Of a stretch of DNA of 64,000 nucleotides, positions 26,194 through 34,674 are shown piece by piece (the first letter of the stretch is position 1; every line of letters starts with the position of its first letter). Below the pieces are notes generated by a model. That model saw only the letters and a program-made list of their open reading frames with translations, did not search any database and had not been told where the DNA came from. Position numbers and translations under genes: made by a program. The DNA is from Bacteroidales bacterium UBA4772 (GTDB lineage: Bacteria; Bacteroidota; Bacteroidia; Bacteroidales; VadinHA17): positions 3,532-67,531 of the forward strand of contig DHHM01000004.1 in assembly GCA_002403305.1 (NCBI GenBank), in the 5' to 3' direction.

Positions 26194-27771
26194 ATGAAAA
26201 AACTTAAAATATTAGCAATCTGTCTGTTTGTGCTCGTATCTCTTTACTCCTGCACAAAAAACTTTGAGGAGATCAACACGAACCCGAACACCACGCTGGT
26301 GGGTATGATACAGCCCTCGGGCATGTTTGAACCCATCCTCTATAACTCCGCCAACCAGTGGCTGAACCGGACATGGTACTACAACAACGAGCTGATGCAG
26401 TTCACCGCCCATACCGGAGGTGTGACCCGCAGGGAGCATCTCTACTTTCTCGAGGACTCAAGAGACTGGTACGGTTTCTGGAATCACTATGCAACATACG
26501 GCAAGAATATTGACCACATGTATGAGCTGGCACAGGAAAAGAGTGATCCTTCTCTCGAGGCCATTGCCTTGACATTCAAGGTGCTCTTCTTCTCGAACAT
26601 GGCTGACATGTTTGGCAGTGTTCCTTATGAGGAGGCCTTTACCGGCCGCAAGCTAGGAGGAACACTGACACCGAAATTCAACACACAGAAGGAGGTCTAC
26701 CAGTTCCTGTTTGAAGAGCTGGAGAAGGCCAATGACATATATGCAACCAGCCCGATCTTCCTTAACCCGGCGATGGACGGCATGTACGGAGGCGACATGG
26801 AAGCCTGGAGAAAATTCAACAACTCGCTCTATCTGAGGCTTCTCTGCAGGGTTAGCGGCCGCAGTGAGATGAATGTCGGCGCCAAAATGACCGAGATTAT
26901 AAACAACCCGGCCAAATACCCGGTATTCACCGACAACGCTGACAATGCCATGGTGAAGTTTTCAGGCAATGACCCGTACATAAGCAACTTCGGTACCACC
27001 ACCGAGAGCGATTTCACATCCAGCGGCAGGAAGCTCACCCGGCAGCTTATAGGCCTCACAGTTCAGACAGACATCAACGGCAACCAGGTCTATGTTGACC
27101 CCCGCCTGCCAATCATCGGGAAGAAGAATCCCATCATTGAGGTCAATCCCGACAACATCTGGAAAGGAACTGTGTCAGGTTGCACCGAGATGGAGAGAAG
27201 CGAGGTCGACAGGGGAACCTCGTGGCTCAACTACAAGGTCTTCTGCAGGAGGGATGCTCCCTCAACCTATATGGATTATGCCGAGGTGCAGTTCATCCTG
27301 GCCGAGGCTGCTCTCAAGAACCATATCACAGGCGGTGCGGCAGCGGCAAAGAGCTATTATGAGGAAGGCGTAAGAGCCTCAATGGCAAAATGGTCAGAGC
27401 AGGGCGCCTACTCAGACCCGGCTGTGACAATAACCACGGATGATGTTGATACATACCTTGCATCACCGCTTGGTTCCTGGGATCTGGCAACCAACAAGGA
27501 GGAGTTCCTCGGCAATCAGAAATGGCTGGCACTCTTCTGGGTAGGCATGGAGTCTTATCATGAATACCGCCGCACCGGTTACCCGGTACTCACCATCGGC
27601 GAAGGGACGGTATACAATGATAACATCCTCCCCACGAGGTTCGGCTATCCCAACGTGACCGTATCAACAAATAATGCCAATGCTACCGCCGCACTGGAAG
27701 AGATGGGAGGCCCGAATGACATGAAGACACCGGTATGGTGGAGCAAACAGGCAATTTCCGGAGGTAAATAA
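26194..27771 (+). CDS. SusD/RagB-family lipoprotein (SusD-like_2 type)
   Basis: The 525-residue protein has a lipobox (VLVSLYSC, Cys near 20) followed by NFEEINTNPNT, typical of the SusD-like_2 branch. Helical TPR-like segments surround the ligand site, with FKVLFFSNMADMFGSVPYEEAF near 130 and YMDYAEVQFILAEAAL near 355. SusD lipoproteins lie on the cell surface and form the lid of the SusC channel. It is 18 bp downstream of the interrupted susC. The neighbours suggest a phosphate-containing ligand rather than an ordinary glycan, but nothing in the protein shows this directly. Confidence 0.92.
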   Translation: MKKLKILAICLFVLVSLYSCTKNFEEINTNPNTTLVGMIQPSGMFEPILYNSANQWLNRTWYYNNELMQFTAHTGGVTRREHLYFLEDSRDWYGFWNHYATYGKNIDHMYELAQEKSDPSLEAIALTFKVLFFSNMADMFGSVPYEEAFTGRKLGGTLTPKFNTQKEVYQFLFEELEKANDIYATSPIFLNPAMDGMYGGDMEAWRKFNNSLYLRLLCRVSGRSEMNVGAKMTEIINNPAKYPVFTDNADNAMVKFSGNDPYISNFGTTTESDFTSSGRKLTRQLIGLTVQTDINGNQVYVDPRLPIIGKKNPIIEVNPDNIWKGTVSGCTEMERSEVDRGTSWLNYKVFCRRDAPSTYMDYAEVQFILAEAALKNHITGGAAAAKSYYEEGVRASMAKWSEQGAYSDPAVTITTDDVDTYLASPLGSWDLATNKEEFLGNQKWLALFWVGMESYHEYRRTGYPVLTIGEGTVYNDNILPTRFGYPNVTVSTNNANATAALEEMGGPNDMKTPVWWSKQAISGGK

Positions 27772-27883
27772 CATGCAAAAAAGCAATAAAATGAAACTTG
27801 CATATTTGAGAGCTGACAACAGGATTTCATAATCAGATCTCATGCAAGTTCCATTCGACCAATTAAATAAAAAATATAAACGA

Positions 27884-29125
27884 ATGAAAAGAGATATTTT
27901 ATTCAGAATGAAGAACAGCCTGCTGATTGTACTGCCGCTGTTGCTTCTTTCCATCTTCCTTCTCACCTCCTGTGAGAAGAAGATCGAACCGGAGGATCCC
28001 TTCTTCAGCATAGAGGGTAACCCGACAGGGCTGACAGTCACCAAGGCAGCCAGGACAGAGAGCTATGTGGTACGTGCCAACAGGCCCTGGCAGATAGTCA
28101 ACAAGGAGTCAGCCGACTGGGTGAGAGCCTTTCCCGAAAAGGGTGAGGATGACGGCATCTTCAAGATCATCGTCAGTGCCAATGAGACATTTGATCTGCG
28201 TACTTCAAACTTTGCCTTCGTGGTTGACGGTGAGGAGCAGCCTGTGTTGTTCCGCGTTGAGCAGGCCGGTAACGTGCCTTATATCACGCTGCCTGACGCC
28301 GTGAGCATACCGGCAGCCGGAGGAGAATTCTTTGTTGATGTTGCTTCGAACGTAGACTGGAGTTATTCGCTGAGCGACGACACCTGGCTTACAGAGCAGT
28401 CAGTTACTACCCAAAAGATCACCTTCGTGGCAGAAGAGAACACCAGCATTGACCCGCGCGAGGTGACTCTGACGGTTACTGCCACCAACTATCCCACCGT
28501 TGTTGAGACTGTTACCCTGTCACAGTCGCCCGGCACCGTGGTACTTGAGGAGGACTTCAACTGGCTGGAATACGGCAACGCCATCTTCTACACCACATCC
28601 GGTGAGACCCGGATTGACAACTGGACCCAGGAGCAGAAGGACAGGGGATGGACCAGCACAATCAATACTGTTGACGGCAGCGGATCCACCCCGCTGGTCT
28701 ATGCACGCCAGGGATTTGTCAAACTGGGTAAGACCAGTTACGGTGGCGACCTAATATCCCCTGCCCTATCCAAGATTGACGGCACCATGGATGTGCAGGT
28801 CACCTTCAAGGCTATACCATACCAGACAGCAGCCGGGACAAGGGATGACAATATCCTTAAGGTCAGCGTGATAGGCCCGGGAACTGTAAGCCAGGAACAG
28901 TTCATCATTGACAACTGGCCTGTCTATCCCGCCGAGGGTGTGACCGAGTACTGCATCGGCATGTGGAGCGCACCTGAAGCCACCCGTACCTTCACCATTA
29001 CGGGAGCAACATCAGAGACGCAGATAAAATTCCTTGGGAATGATTACGATCTGCGGATAGGTGTCGTAACTATCAACAAGAACCGCATCTTCCTTGATGA
29101 CATCAAGGTTGAGATCATACTTTAA
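27884..29125 (+). CDS. BACON-domain surface lipoprotein
   Basis: From ATG 27884 the product has 413 residues; ATG 27908 is an alternative that gives a shorter signal, and both keep the lipobox (FLLTSC). Two BACON-like beta-sandwich repeats follow: about residues 35-125, ending in FRVEQAG, and about 130-225, ending in VTLSQSPG. The C-terminal 190 residues form another beta-rich region that looks like a jelly-roll binding module. BACON lipoproteins in Sus-type loci often bind the substrate at the cell surface, so this is probably the third surface component beside SusC and SusD. It is the last gene before a strong terminator. Confidence 0.85.
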   Translation: MKRDILFRMKNSLLIVLPLLLLSIFLLTSCEKKIEPEDPFFSIEGNPTGLTVTKAARTESYVVRANRPWQIVNKESADWVRAFPEKGEDDGIFKIIVSANETFDLRTSNFAFVVDGEEQPVLFRVEQAGNVPYITLPDAVSIPAAGGEFFVDVASNVDWSYSLSDDTWLTEQSVTTQKITFVAEENTSIDPREVTLTVTATNYPTVVETVTLSQSPGTVVLEEDFNWLEYGNAIFYTTSGETRIDNWTQEQKDRGWTSTINTVDGSGSTPLVYARQGFVKLGKTSYGGDLISPALSKIDGTMDVQVTFKAIPYQTAAGTRDDNILKVSVIGPGTVSQEQFIIDNWPVYPAEGVTEYCIGMWSAPEATRTFTITGATSETQIKFLGNDYDLRIGVVTINKNRIFLDDIKVEIIL

Positions 29126-29155
29126 GTACAGATTTGGGTAGTTCATTTGATGTTA

Positions 29156-29189
29156 GGGGCGTTCACCGCAGAGGTGAGCGCCCCTTTTT
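29156..29189 (+). terminator. Rho-independent terminator of the glp/Sus operon
   Basis: A 12-bp stem (GGGGCGTTCACC at 29156-29167 with GGTGAGCGCCCC at 29173-29184, one G-T pair) closes a 5-base loop and is followed by five T. It lies 30 bp after the BACON gene. No T run follows on the minus side, so it acts mainly on plus-strand transcripts. Confidence 0.9.
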
Positions 29190-29246
29190 CTTTGCTGAGC
29201 ACTGTATGGGCTGAAAATAGCCTGCACCGGAAAGGGCCACCGCAAC

Positions 29247-31577
29247 CTAATAGAACAGTGTCTCCGGTGGCACTGTCTGCCTTGCCGTTTCCGGTCCCTC
29301 CCAGCTTACTCCCAGGCTCTGCCTGTAAAGTCTCTGAAAATAACGGACGGTTATGGGGTGCAATCCGGCCCTGAGTGCTGCCCGGCCTTCGTTGGTGATG
29401 CCGTGATGAACCTTATCACCGTCAACAATCAGCTCACCATCAATAGAGACCCTGACCCCGTCATCTGACCCCGTATAAAAAGTGTATACGCCATCGGCGG
29501 GTACCATGATATAGCCGTCCATTACCAGCCCGAAATTTGCGGCAGGTGCTCCTGCCGGAATCATGACAGTACTGACGCTTCCTGCTGAGTCAGCCTTTTC
29601 TCCCATCTCCTCCACCGAGTTAAATTCGCCCTTATAAAGGCTGAACCTTAACCCCCGATCCAGCTTTGACGTATCAATCTGAAGAGCCTCCTTCAGTTCT
29701 GCCTGCCTGAAAATGCCAGTCATCACTGCGCTCTTTCTGCCTCCGGGCATTACCGTAACCGATTTGAGAATTATCTCCTTATCCGGTTCAAGGGTCATAG
29801 ACCCTTTGTACAGTTTCGATTTTTCGTCCGGTTCACTGCCGTCAGTGTTATAGTAGATTTCCGAACCGGTGATGCCGTTTGACAGTTCCACGGTGACACC
29901 TCCATCCGTAACCAGGTTGATGGCTTCATATCCCGACGGGTATGGAACCCTGTAGTTGATATTCATGGCATTATACCTTGCATAATGGGCAGACATACGC
30001 TGCACAAAACCATCATAGTCAAGCCTTTCGCGAGGAGTCCAGAGCGCTTCGGCCAGGGCCGCAAGGCGCGGAAAGACCATATATTCAACGTGTTTTTCCT
30101 CAGCTACATACTCCGTCCAGAGATTAGCCTGGGCGCCAATTATATGCTTCCTCCTCTCCTCCTCGATCTCAGGTGGCATGATATTGATAGAGTATACCTT
30201 TCCCATCGGGAGCATCCCCCCTATCGCCAGCGGTTCGTTGTACTCCGACTGGTAGTAGTCGAGATAGACGAATGAATGCGGTGTCATGACCACATCATGA
30301 CCCATGTTTGCTGCCTGGATGCCTCCCGCATGCCCGCGCCATGACATGACGGCTGCATTCTCGGCGATGCCGCCTTCAAGGATCTCATCCCAGCCGATGA
30401 CCTTCTTTCCCCTGGACGTGAGGAATGATTCTATTCGTTTTACGAAGTAGCTCTGAAGTTCATGCTCGTCCTTAAGGTTATTGTCAGCAATCCTCTTCTG
30501 GCAGAGCGGGCACGACTCCCATCTCACCTTGGGGCATTCATCTCCGCCTATATGGATGTATTCGTAGGGAAAGAGCGCAGCAACCTCTTCGAGCACACCT
30601 GTAAGAAGCTCAAATGTCTCCTCCTTACCGGCACAGAAGACATCTTCAGACACTCCCCACCTGTTGAACTGAGGTACTGGCTGCCCGCTGCATGAAAGCC
30701 CGGGATAGGCCTGCAGCGCCGCCACTGCGTGGCCGGGCATCTCAATCTCCGGTAGTACGTTGATATGGAGCCTGCCTGCATACTCCACCACCTCGCGGAT
30801 ATCTTCCTGGGTATAGTACCCTCCGTACCTCGTACCGTCATAGACCCACGGCGTCTCGCTGCCGTGGCCGATGAGCGTTTCGTCCCGCCATCCTCCCACG
30901 GCGGTGAGTTCCGGGTACTTCTTTATCTCGATCCTCCACCCCTGGTCATCGGTCAGATGCCAGTGGAAGGTGTTGAGCTTATGCATCGCCATTGCGTCAA
31001 GCATCTTAAAAATGAATTCCTTCGGGAAGAAATGCCTTGAGACGTCGAGATGCATTCCCCGCCATGAGTACTGCGGGGCGTCGGTGATATCCGCGCACGG
31101 TACGGCTATCTCTCCTCCGGACTCCTTCTGCGAGGGCCATATGAGTTGCATGAGTGTCTGAAAGGCATAAAATAGGCCGGCATCGTCACCGGCACTGATG
31201 GTGACTGCATTACCTGTCACAGCTATACTGTAGGCCTCAGGAGAGGCGACCAGGCTGTCATGCCTGATATTTATAATGTTACTCTCTCTGCTCTGCTGCA
31301 ACTCACCTACCCTGACATTCCTGTAATGCGTCTCCAGAAAACTGTTGAACATTTCCAATACGGCACCTGCCGATTCGAATGACGGGTCCATATATATGCC
31401 GGTCTCTGAGCCGAGAAGGAACTCCCCTTCCGCAGGTTCTATCACTTCCGGATTCGGGATCACTGACAGGGGCTCATAAGAGATTTGAGCTCTGCGCTCA
31501 GCGCATGAATTCAGGAGTGACAGCAATGCCAGGAGGCAGGCTGCGACAGCATATCCTTTAAGTGTTTGAGTTTTCAT
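29247..31577 (-). CDS. GH20 beta-N-acetylhexosaminidase with C-terminal PA14 domain, lipoprotein
   Basis: The 776-residue enzyme has a lipobox (LLSLLNSC), then a GH20b-type domain (about 35-155). The GH20 barrel (about 160-510) carries the substrate-binding HWHLTDDQGWR and the catalytic Asp-Glu pair in HIGGDECPK. A chitobiase C-terminal-like beta domain follows (about 540-620), then a PA14 domain (about 645-770, with YTFYTGSDDGVRVSIDG). GH20 enzymes release terminal beta-linked GlcNAc or GalNAc. PA14 domains usually bind sugar and would increase reach at the surface or in the periplasm. It is the last gene of the amino-sugar locus, 6 bp after the NagX-like gene. Confidence 0.94.
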   Translation of the reverse strand: MKTQTLKGYAVAACLLALLSLLNSCAERRAQISYEPLSVIPNPEVIEPAEGEFLLGSETGIYMDPSFESAGAVLEMFNSFLETHYRNVRVGELQQSRESNIINIRHDSLVASPEAYSIAVTGNAVTISAGDDAGLFYAFQTLMQLIWPSQKESGGEIAVPCADITDAPQYSWRGMHLDVSRHFFPKEFIFKMLDAMAMHKLNTFHWHLTDDQGWRIEIKKYPELTAVGGWRDETLIGHGSETPWVYDGTRYGGYYTQEDIREVVEYAGRLHINVLPEIEMPGHAVAALQAYPGLSCSGQPVPQFNRWGVSEDVFCAGKEETFELLTGVLEEVAALFPYEYIHIGGDECPKVRWESCPLCQKRIADNNLKDEHELQSYFVKRIESFLTSRGKKVIGWDEILEGGIAENAAVMSWRGHAGGIQAANMGHDVVMTPHSFVYLDYYQSEYNEPLAIGGMLPMGKVYSINIMPPEIEEERRKHIIGAQANLWTEYVAEEKHVEYMVFPRLAALAEALWTPRERLDYDGFVQRMSAHYARYNAMNINYRVPYPSGYEAINLVTDGGVTVELSNGITGSEIYYNTDGSEPDEKSKLYKGSMTLEPDKEIILKSVTVMPGGRKSAVMTGIFRQAELKEALQIDTSKLDRGLRFSLYKGEFNSVEEMGEKADSAGSVSTVMIPAGAPAANFGLVMDGYIMVPADGVYTFYTGSDDGVRVSIDGELIVDGDKVHHGITNEGRAALRAGLHPITVRYFQRLYRQSLGVSWEGPETARQTVPPETLFY

Positions 31578-31583
31578 GGCAGT

Positions 31584-32732
31584 TCAGACTTTGAGAAATA
31601 TCCTGTGACGGTAAAGAAACCATAAAAAGAGCCATACCACAGCTATGTAGCCCAGCGAACTCATGAACGGCTGGATGACATCTGGTGAGAGATCATGCAA
31701 CCCTTTCAGGAAAAAGTCCCTGATGATATCGAACCTGATTATCCTGTGTTGCAGTACGTAGATGGTGATGGAGTTCATCCCGATGACGACAAAGAAAAAG
31801 GCCCATTTTCTGACTCTCCACACATCGGTCACAAGGTAAAACACTCCCAGGAGCATCAGGCTCCAGCCGCCTGCATAGAGTACAAAGGAGCTGGTCCAGA
31901 GGCTTTTATTTATCGGGAAGAAGGTACCCCAAAGCAATCCCAGGAGCAGGCTGACGATTCCCGCACCGATAAGTATCATGGCCTTCCCTGGCCCGTTCAG
32001 TCCGTTCCTTTCAAGTCGGAGCAGGTGTCCGGCAAAGACGCCAAGGAGGGCTGTAGAAATGGCAGGGATGGTGCTCAGGATACCCTCCGGCTCATTGAAT
32101 TCCGTATACATTGTTCCCGGAAGCAGCAGCCTGTCGATATAGCCGGCCAGGTTCCCTTCAGGGGTCAGCACGCCAGCGCCAAAACCCGGGACCGGTATCA
32201 AAAGCATCAGCAGGCAGTAGATTATCAGCAATCCCCATAACCATGCGACCTGCCATCTCATTTTTGCGTTGAGGACAATCAACGCGGCCAGGAACCATGC
32301 AACACCAATCCTTCCCAGTACACTGGCAAAACGCATGTTGTCAGGGTTTAGCTCCAGTATCCTGTTGACGAGCATCCCAAGTAAAACCAGGACAAGCATC
32401 CTCTTCAGTGCATGCAGGTAAATCTTTTCCCGGGTGTCACCCCGTTTCTTCCTCGCCGCAAAGGAGTATGGCATGGACACCCCGGCCAGGAAGAGGAAGA
32501 GAGGAAAGATCATATCATAGAAGGCGAAGCCGTTCCATCCCACATGATGCATCTGGGCATTCATCCATTCAAATAGAGGCCATCCTGTAACGGTTGCCAG
32601 TGCCCAAACCAGCTTCTGTCCGCCGGTGATCCAGAACATGTCAAAACCACGGAGCGCATCCAGACTGTAAAGCCTTCCGGGGTTGCCGTCAGCTGCTGAC
32701 TGACCTTTTATCTTCTGACGTGACCCGTTCAT
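31584..32732 (-). CDS. NagX/DUF5009 (HGSNAT-like) integral membrane protein
   Basis: The 382-residue protein has about ten hydrophobic segments after a hydrophilic N-terminus of some 25 residues. LYSLDALRGFDMFWI and FYDMIFPLFLFLAGVSMPYS mark the DUF5009/COG4299 family, related to heparan-alpha-glucosaminide N-acetyltransferase. In other bacteria members are called NagX and lie in GlcNAc-use clusters. The role is unproven: acetyl transfer across the inner membrane to terminal glucosamine, or transport, are both possible. Acetylation would turn deacetylated sugars into substrates for the GH20 enzymes of this operon. The start is 3 bp after the GH16 gene stop. Confidence 0.87.
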   Translation of the reverse strand: MNGSRQKIKGQSAADGNPGRLYSLDALRGFDMFWITGGQKLVWALATVTGWPLFEWMNAQMHHVGWNGFAFYDMIFPLFLFLAGVSMPYSFAARKKRGDTREKIYLHALKRMLVLVLLGMLVNRILELNPDNMRFASVLGRIGVAWFLAALIVLNAKMRWQVAWLWGLLIIYCLLMLLIPVPGFGAGVLTPEGNLAGYIDRLLLPGTMYTEFNEPEGILSTIPAISTALLGVFAGHLLRLERNGLNGPGKAMILIGAGIVSLLLGLLWGTFFPINKSLWTSSFVLYAGGWSLMLLGVFYLVTDVWRVRKWAFFFVVIGMNSITIYVLQHRIIRFDIIRDFFLKGLHDLSPDVIQPFMSSLGYIAVVWLFLWFLYRHRIFLKV

Positions 32733-32735
32733 GGC

Positions 32736-33491
32736 TCATCTTATTTCAAAACGGTCAATTACAACTTCAGTCTCCGCACCGTTGAGGGGAGGCGTACCCC
32801 TGAAAAGCCAGAGGTTCATCTTCAGCTTCTCGTCGCTGTCAGGTGGATTATCATCACCATAATAACGCCAGCGGGCAATGATCCGGGTTTCATTGACCGG
32901 ATTGAGGATGTGGCCTTGGTAACTGGCAAAATCGATCCACTTTTTTGTCCAGTCGAAGATATGAGTTGAATAGCTTCCCTTCAGGTTCATCCTGAAGCGC
33001 GCCTTGTTGCCGGGTATGTAGGATGGCTGGATAGCATACTGTGCCTCGTGATTATTCTCGATTCCCCATCTCGAAAACTCGATGTCTATCTCCTCCTCAT
33101 CGTTCATGTAGGTATAGAGGCCCCATACTACCTGTGGATCAAGGCTGTCAGGCCTCGACGATACATAAAAGACATATTTGCCGTAACCGGTGTGCCTGGC
33201 AAGCTCGACCCTGGCGCAGTTCCACCTGCCATCTCTGTAAGTGATCTTAAGGTGCAGCCTCCCCTTGTTGTCAACCCATACATTCTCCTCCGAGTCGGAG
33301 AAGTAATTCGGCCCCGGGCCCGTTTTCTGATCAGCTGAGGTGGATACCACCCACTCATAACCGGAGAAGCTTATGACCCGTGCTCCCTCAGGTATTTCAA
33401 ATTCCCGCTCCCTGCCGGAGCATCCTGCCGTGGCAAGGAGCAGCAAAACAGCTGATACCCGGAGTATAACTAATTCTGGCTTGCTATGCAT
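32736..33491 (-). CDS. GH16-like glycoside hydrolase, lipoprotein
   Basis: The 251-residue protein has a lipobox (LLATAGC) and a compact beta-jelly-roll with the GH16 catalytic signature EIDIEF near residue 138, which supplies nucleophile and acid/base Glu around a central Asp. Upstream are beta strands with SFSGYEW and the GRLHLKITYRDGRWNCA segment. GH16 members are endo-acting on beta-1,3/1,4-linked glucans and galactans, and include endo-beta-galactosidases of keratan and poly-LacNAc. The neighbours (two GH20, NagA, NagB) favour an amino-sugar-containing target. It is 1 bp from the nagA start region and 3 bp from the NagX-like gene. Family call is good; specificity is open. Confidence 0.82.
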   Translation of the reverse strand: MHSKPELVILRVSAVLLLLATAGCSGREREFEIPEGARVISFSGYEWVVSTSADQKTGPGPNYFSDSEENVWVDNKGRLHLKITYRDGRWNCARVELARHTGYGKYVFYVSSRPDSLDPQVVWGLYTYMNDEEEIDIEFSRWGIENNHEAQYAIQPSYIPGNKARFRMNLKGSYSTHIFDWTKKWIDFASYQGHILNPVNETRIIARWRYYGDDNPPDSDEKLKMNLWLFRGTPPLNGAETEVVIDRFEIR

Positions 33492-33492
33492 A

Positions 33493-34665
33493 TCACATTG
33501 CCGTTCTGAAAACCGTAATACCTGACTTTATCGTTCTGACAACCTTCAAACCGCTACTATCCTCCCTCAGCAGTACCAGGTCAGCCACACCGCCCCTGAC
33601 CGGCAGGCAGTCGCCCGGCAGGCCCGCAAACCTGTGAGGTATCCTGCCGGCCATATCCAGTGCTTCGGCCAGTGTGGCCAATCCTTTCGCAGCAAGTGTT
33701 TCAACGCAGTGCAGCAGCGACTTCCCCGATCCGGCAAGCATATCAGGGTTTCCCTTCACATGAAGCTTTCCGGCTTCGGTGAGGGTCACCTCGCCTCCTA
33801 TATGTGTGTTGTATCCTCCCGGCGGCATACCGGTAAGACCGGTGGCATCGCTGACAAGGATAATCTTTCCCGGTTTCATTCTCAGGAAGATCTTCATCAT
33901 CGCATCCGGGAGATGAAACCCGTCAGAGATCATGGAAGCGTAAAGTTCATCTGATGCCAGCTGTTCCCATATGTAGTTCCGGTGCCTCGGCAGCATCTGG
34001 TGCGAGCCGTTGCCCAGATGTGTTGATAGCGTTGCACCTGCCGCCACGGCCTCCCTTATCTGTTCGGGTGTGGCTGAGGTATGGCCTATGGCAACTGTCA
34101 CGCCGCTCTCCGCTGCGCGACTGATAAAATCAGCAGCACCGGGCCATTCGGGAGAGAGGGTGATAATGCGGATCATTCTGCCGCACGCCTCCTGCCATTG
34201 GCAGAAAAGATCCCAGTAGGGGGGCCTCACATGATCGGCGGGGTGTGCTCCCCTCGCGCCAGCCTCCGGTGAGATGAAAGGCCCCTCAAGGTGAATGCCT
34301 CCCACCGCCGCTGAAGCCTCCGGAAAACGCCTGCAGGCATCGGCTATCGCACTGACGTGATTGATTATGTTCTCACTGCTGTTGGTGATAATGGTTGGGA
34401 AAAAGGTGGTCACACCTTCGCTCCATAGCTTTACAGAGATATCCCTGACCGTTTCGGGAAGAAGCGGATAGGTGTTGAGGTCATCTCCTGCATAGCCGTT
34501 GACCTGCAGATCGGTCAGTCCCGGTGCGATGATCAGCCCCGGATCACTCTCCGCCCCACCCTTATCAACATTTGTAATCAATCCGTCCTCCAGGGTTAGT
34601 CTTACTGACTCCCCTGTCAGGTAAAGACGGCCGGCAATGATATTGTCATCCTCCTGCATAAACAC
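33493..34665 (-). CDS. nagA: N-acetylglucosamine-6-phosphate deacetylase
   Basis: The 390-residue enzyme is an amidohydrolase that removes acetate from GlcNAc-6-phosphate in the cytoplasm. The metal-ligand Glu lies in GGIHLEGPFIS, His ligands in IGHTSA and THLGNGSH, and the catalytic Asp in LVSDATGLTGMPPGGY. The N-terminal PGLTDLQVNGYAGDDLN replaces the HxH of other amidohydrolases, as is normal for NagA. With the NagB-like gene in the same operon it converts imported GlcNAc-6-phosphate to fructose-6-phosphate. No GlcNAc kinase is encoded in the window, and the transporter upstream is a sodium symporter rather than a PTS, so a kinase elsewhere is needed. Confidence 0.94.
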   Translation of the reverse strand: MFMQEDDNIIAGRLYLTGESVRLTLEDGLITNVDKGGAESDPGLIIAPGLTDLQVNGYAGDDLNTYPLLPETVRDISVKLWSEGVTTFFPTIITNSSENIINHVSAIADACRRFPEASAAVGGIHLEGPFISPEAGARGAHPADHVRPPYWDLFCQWQEACGRMIRIITLSPEWPGAADFISRAAESGVTVAIGHTSATPEQIREAVAAGATLSTHLGNGSHQMLPRHRNYIWEQLASDELYASMISDGFHLPDAMMKIFLRMKPGKIILVSDATGLTGMPPGGYNTHIGGEVTLTEAGKLHVKGNPDMLAGSGKSLLHCVETLAAKGLATLAEALDMAGRIPHRFAGLPGDCLPVRGGVADLVLLREDSSGLKVVRTIKSGITVFRTAM

Positions 34666-34674
34666 TCCTTCCGG

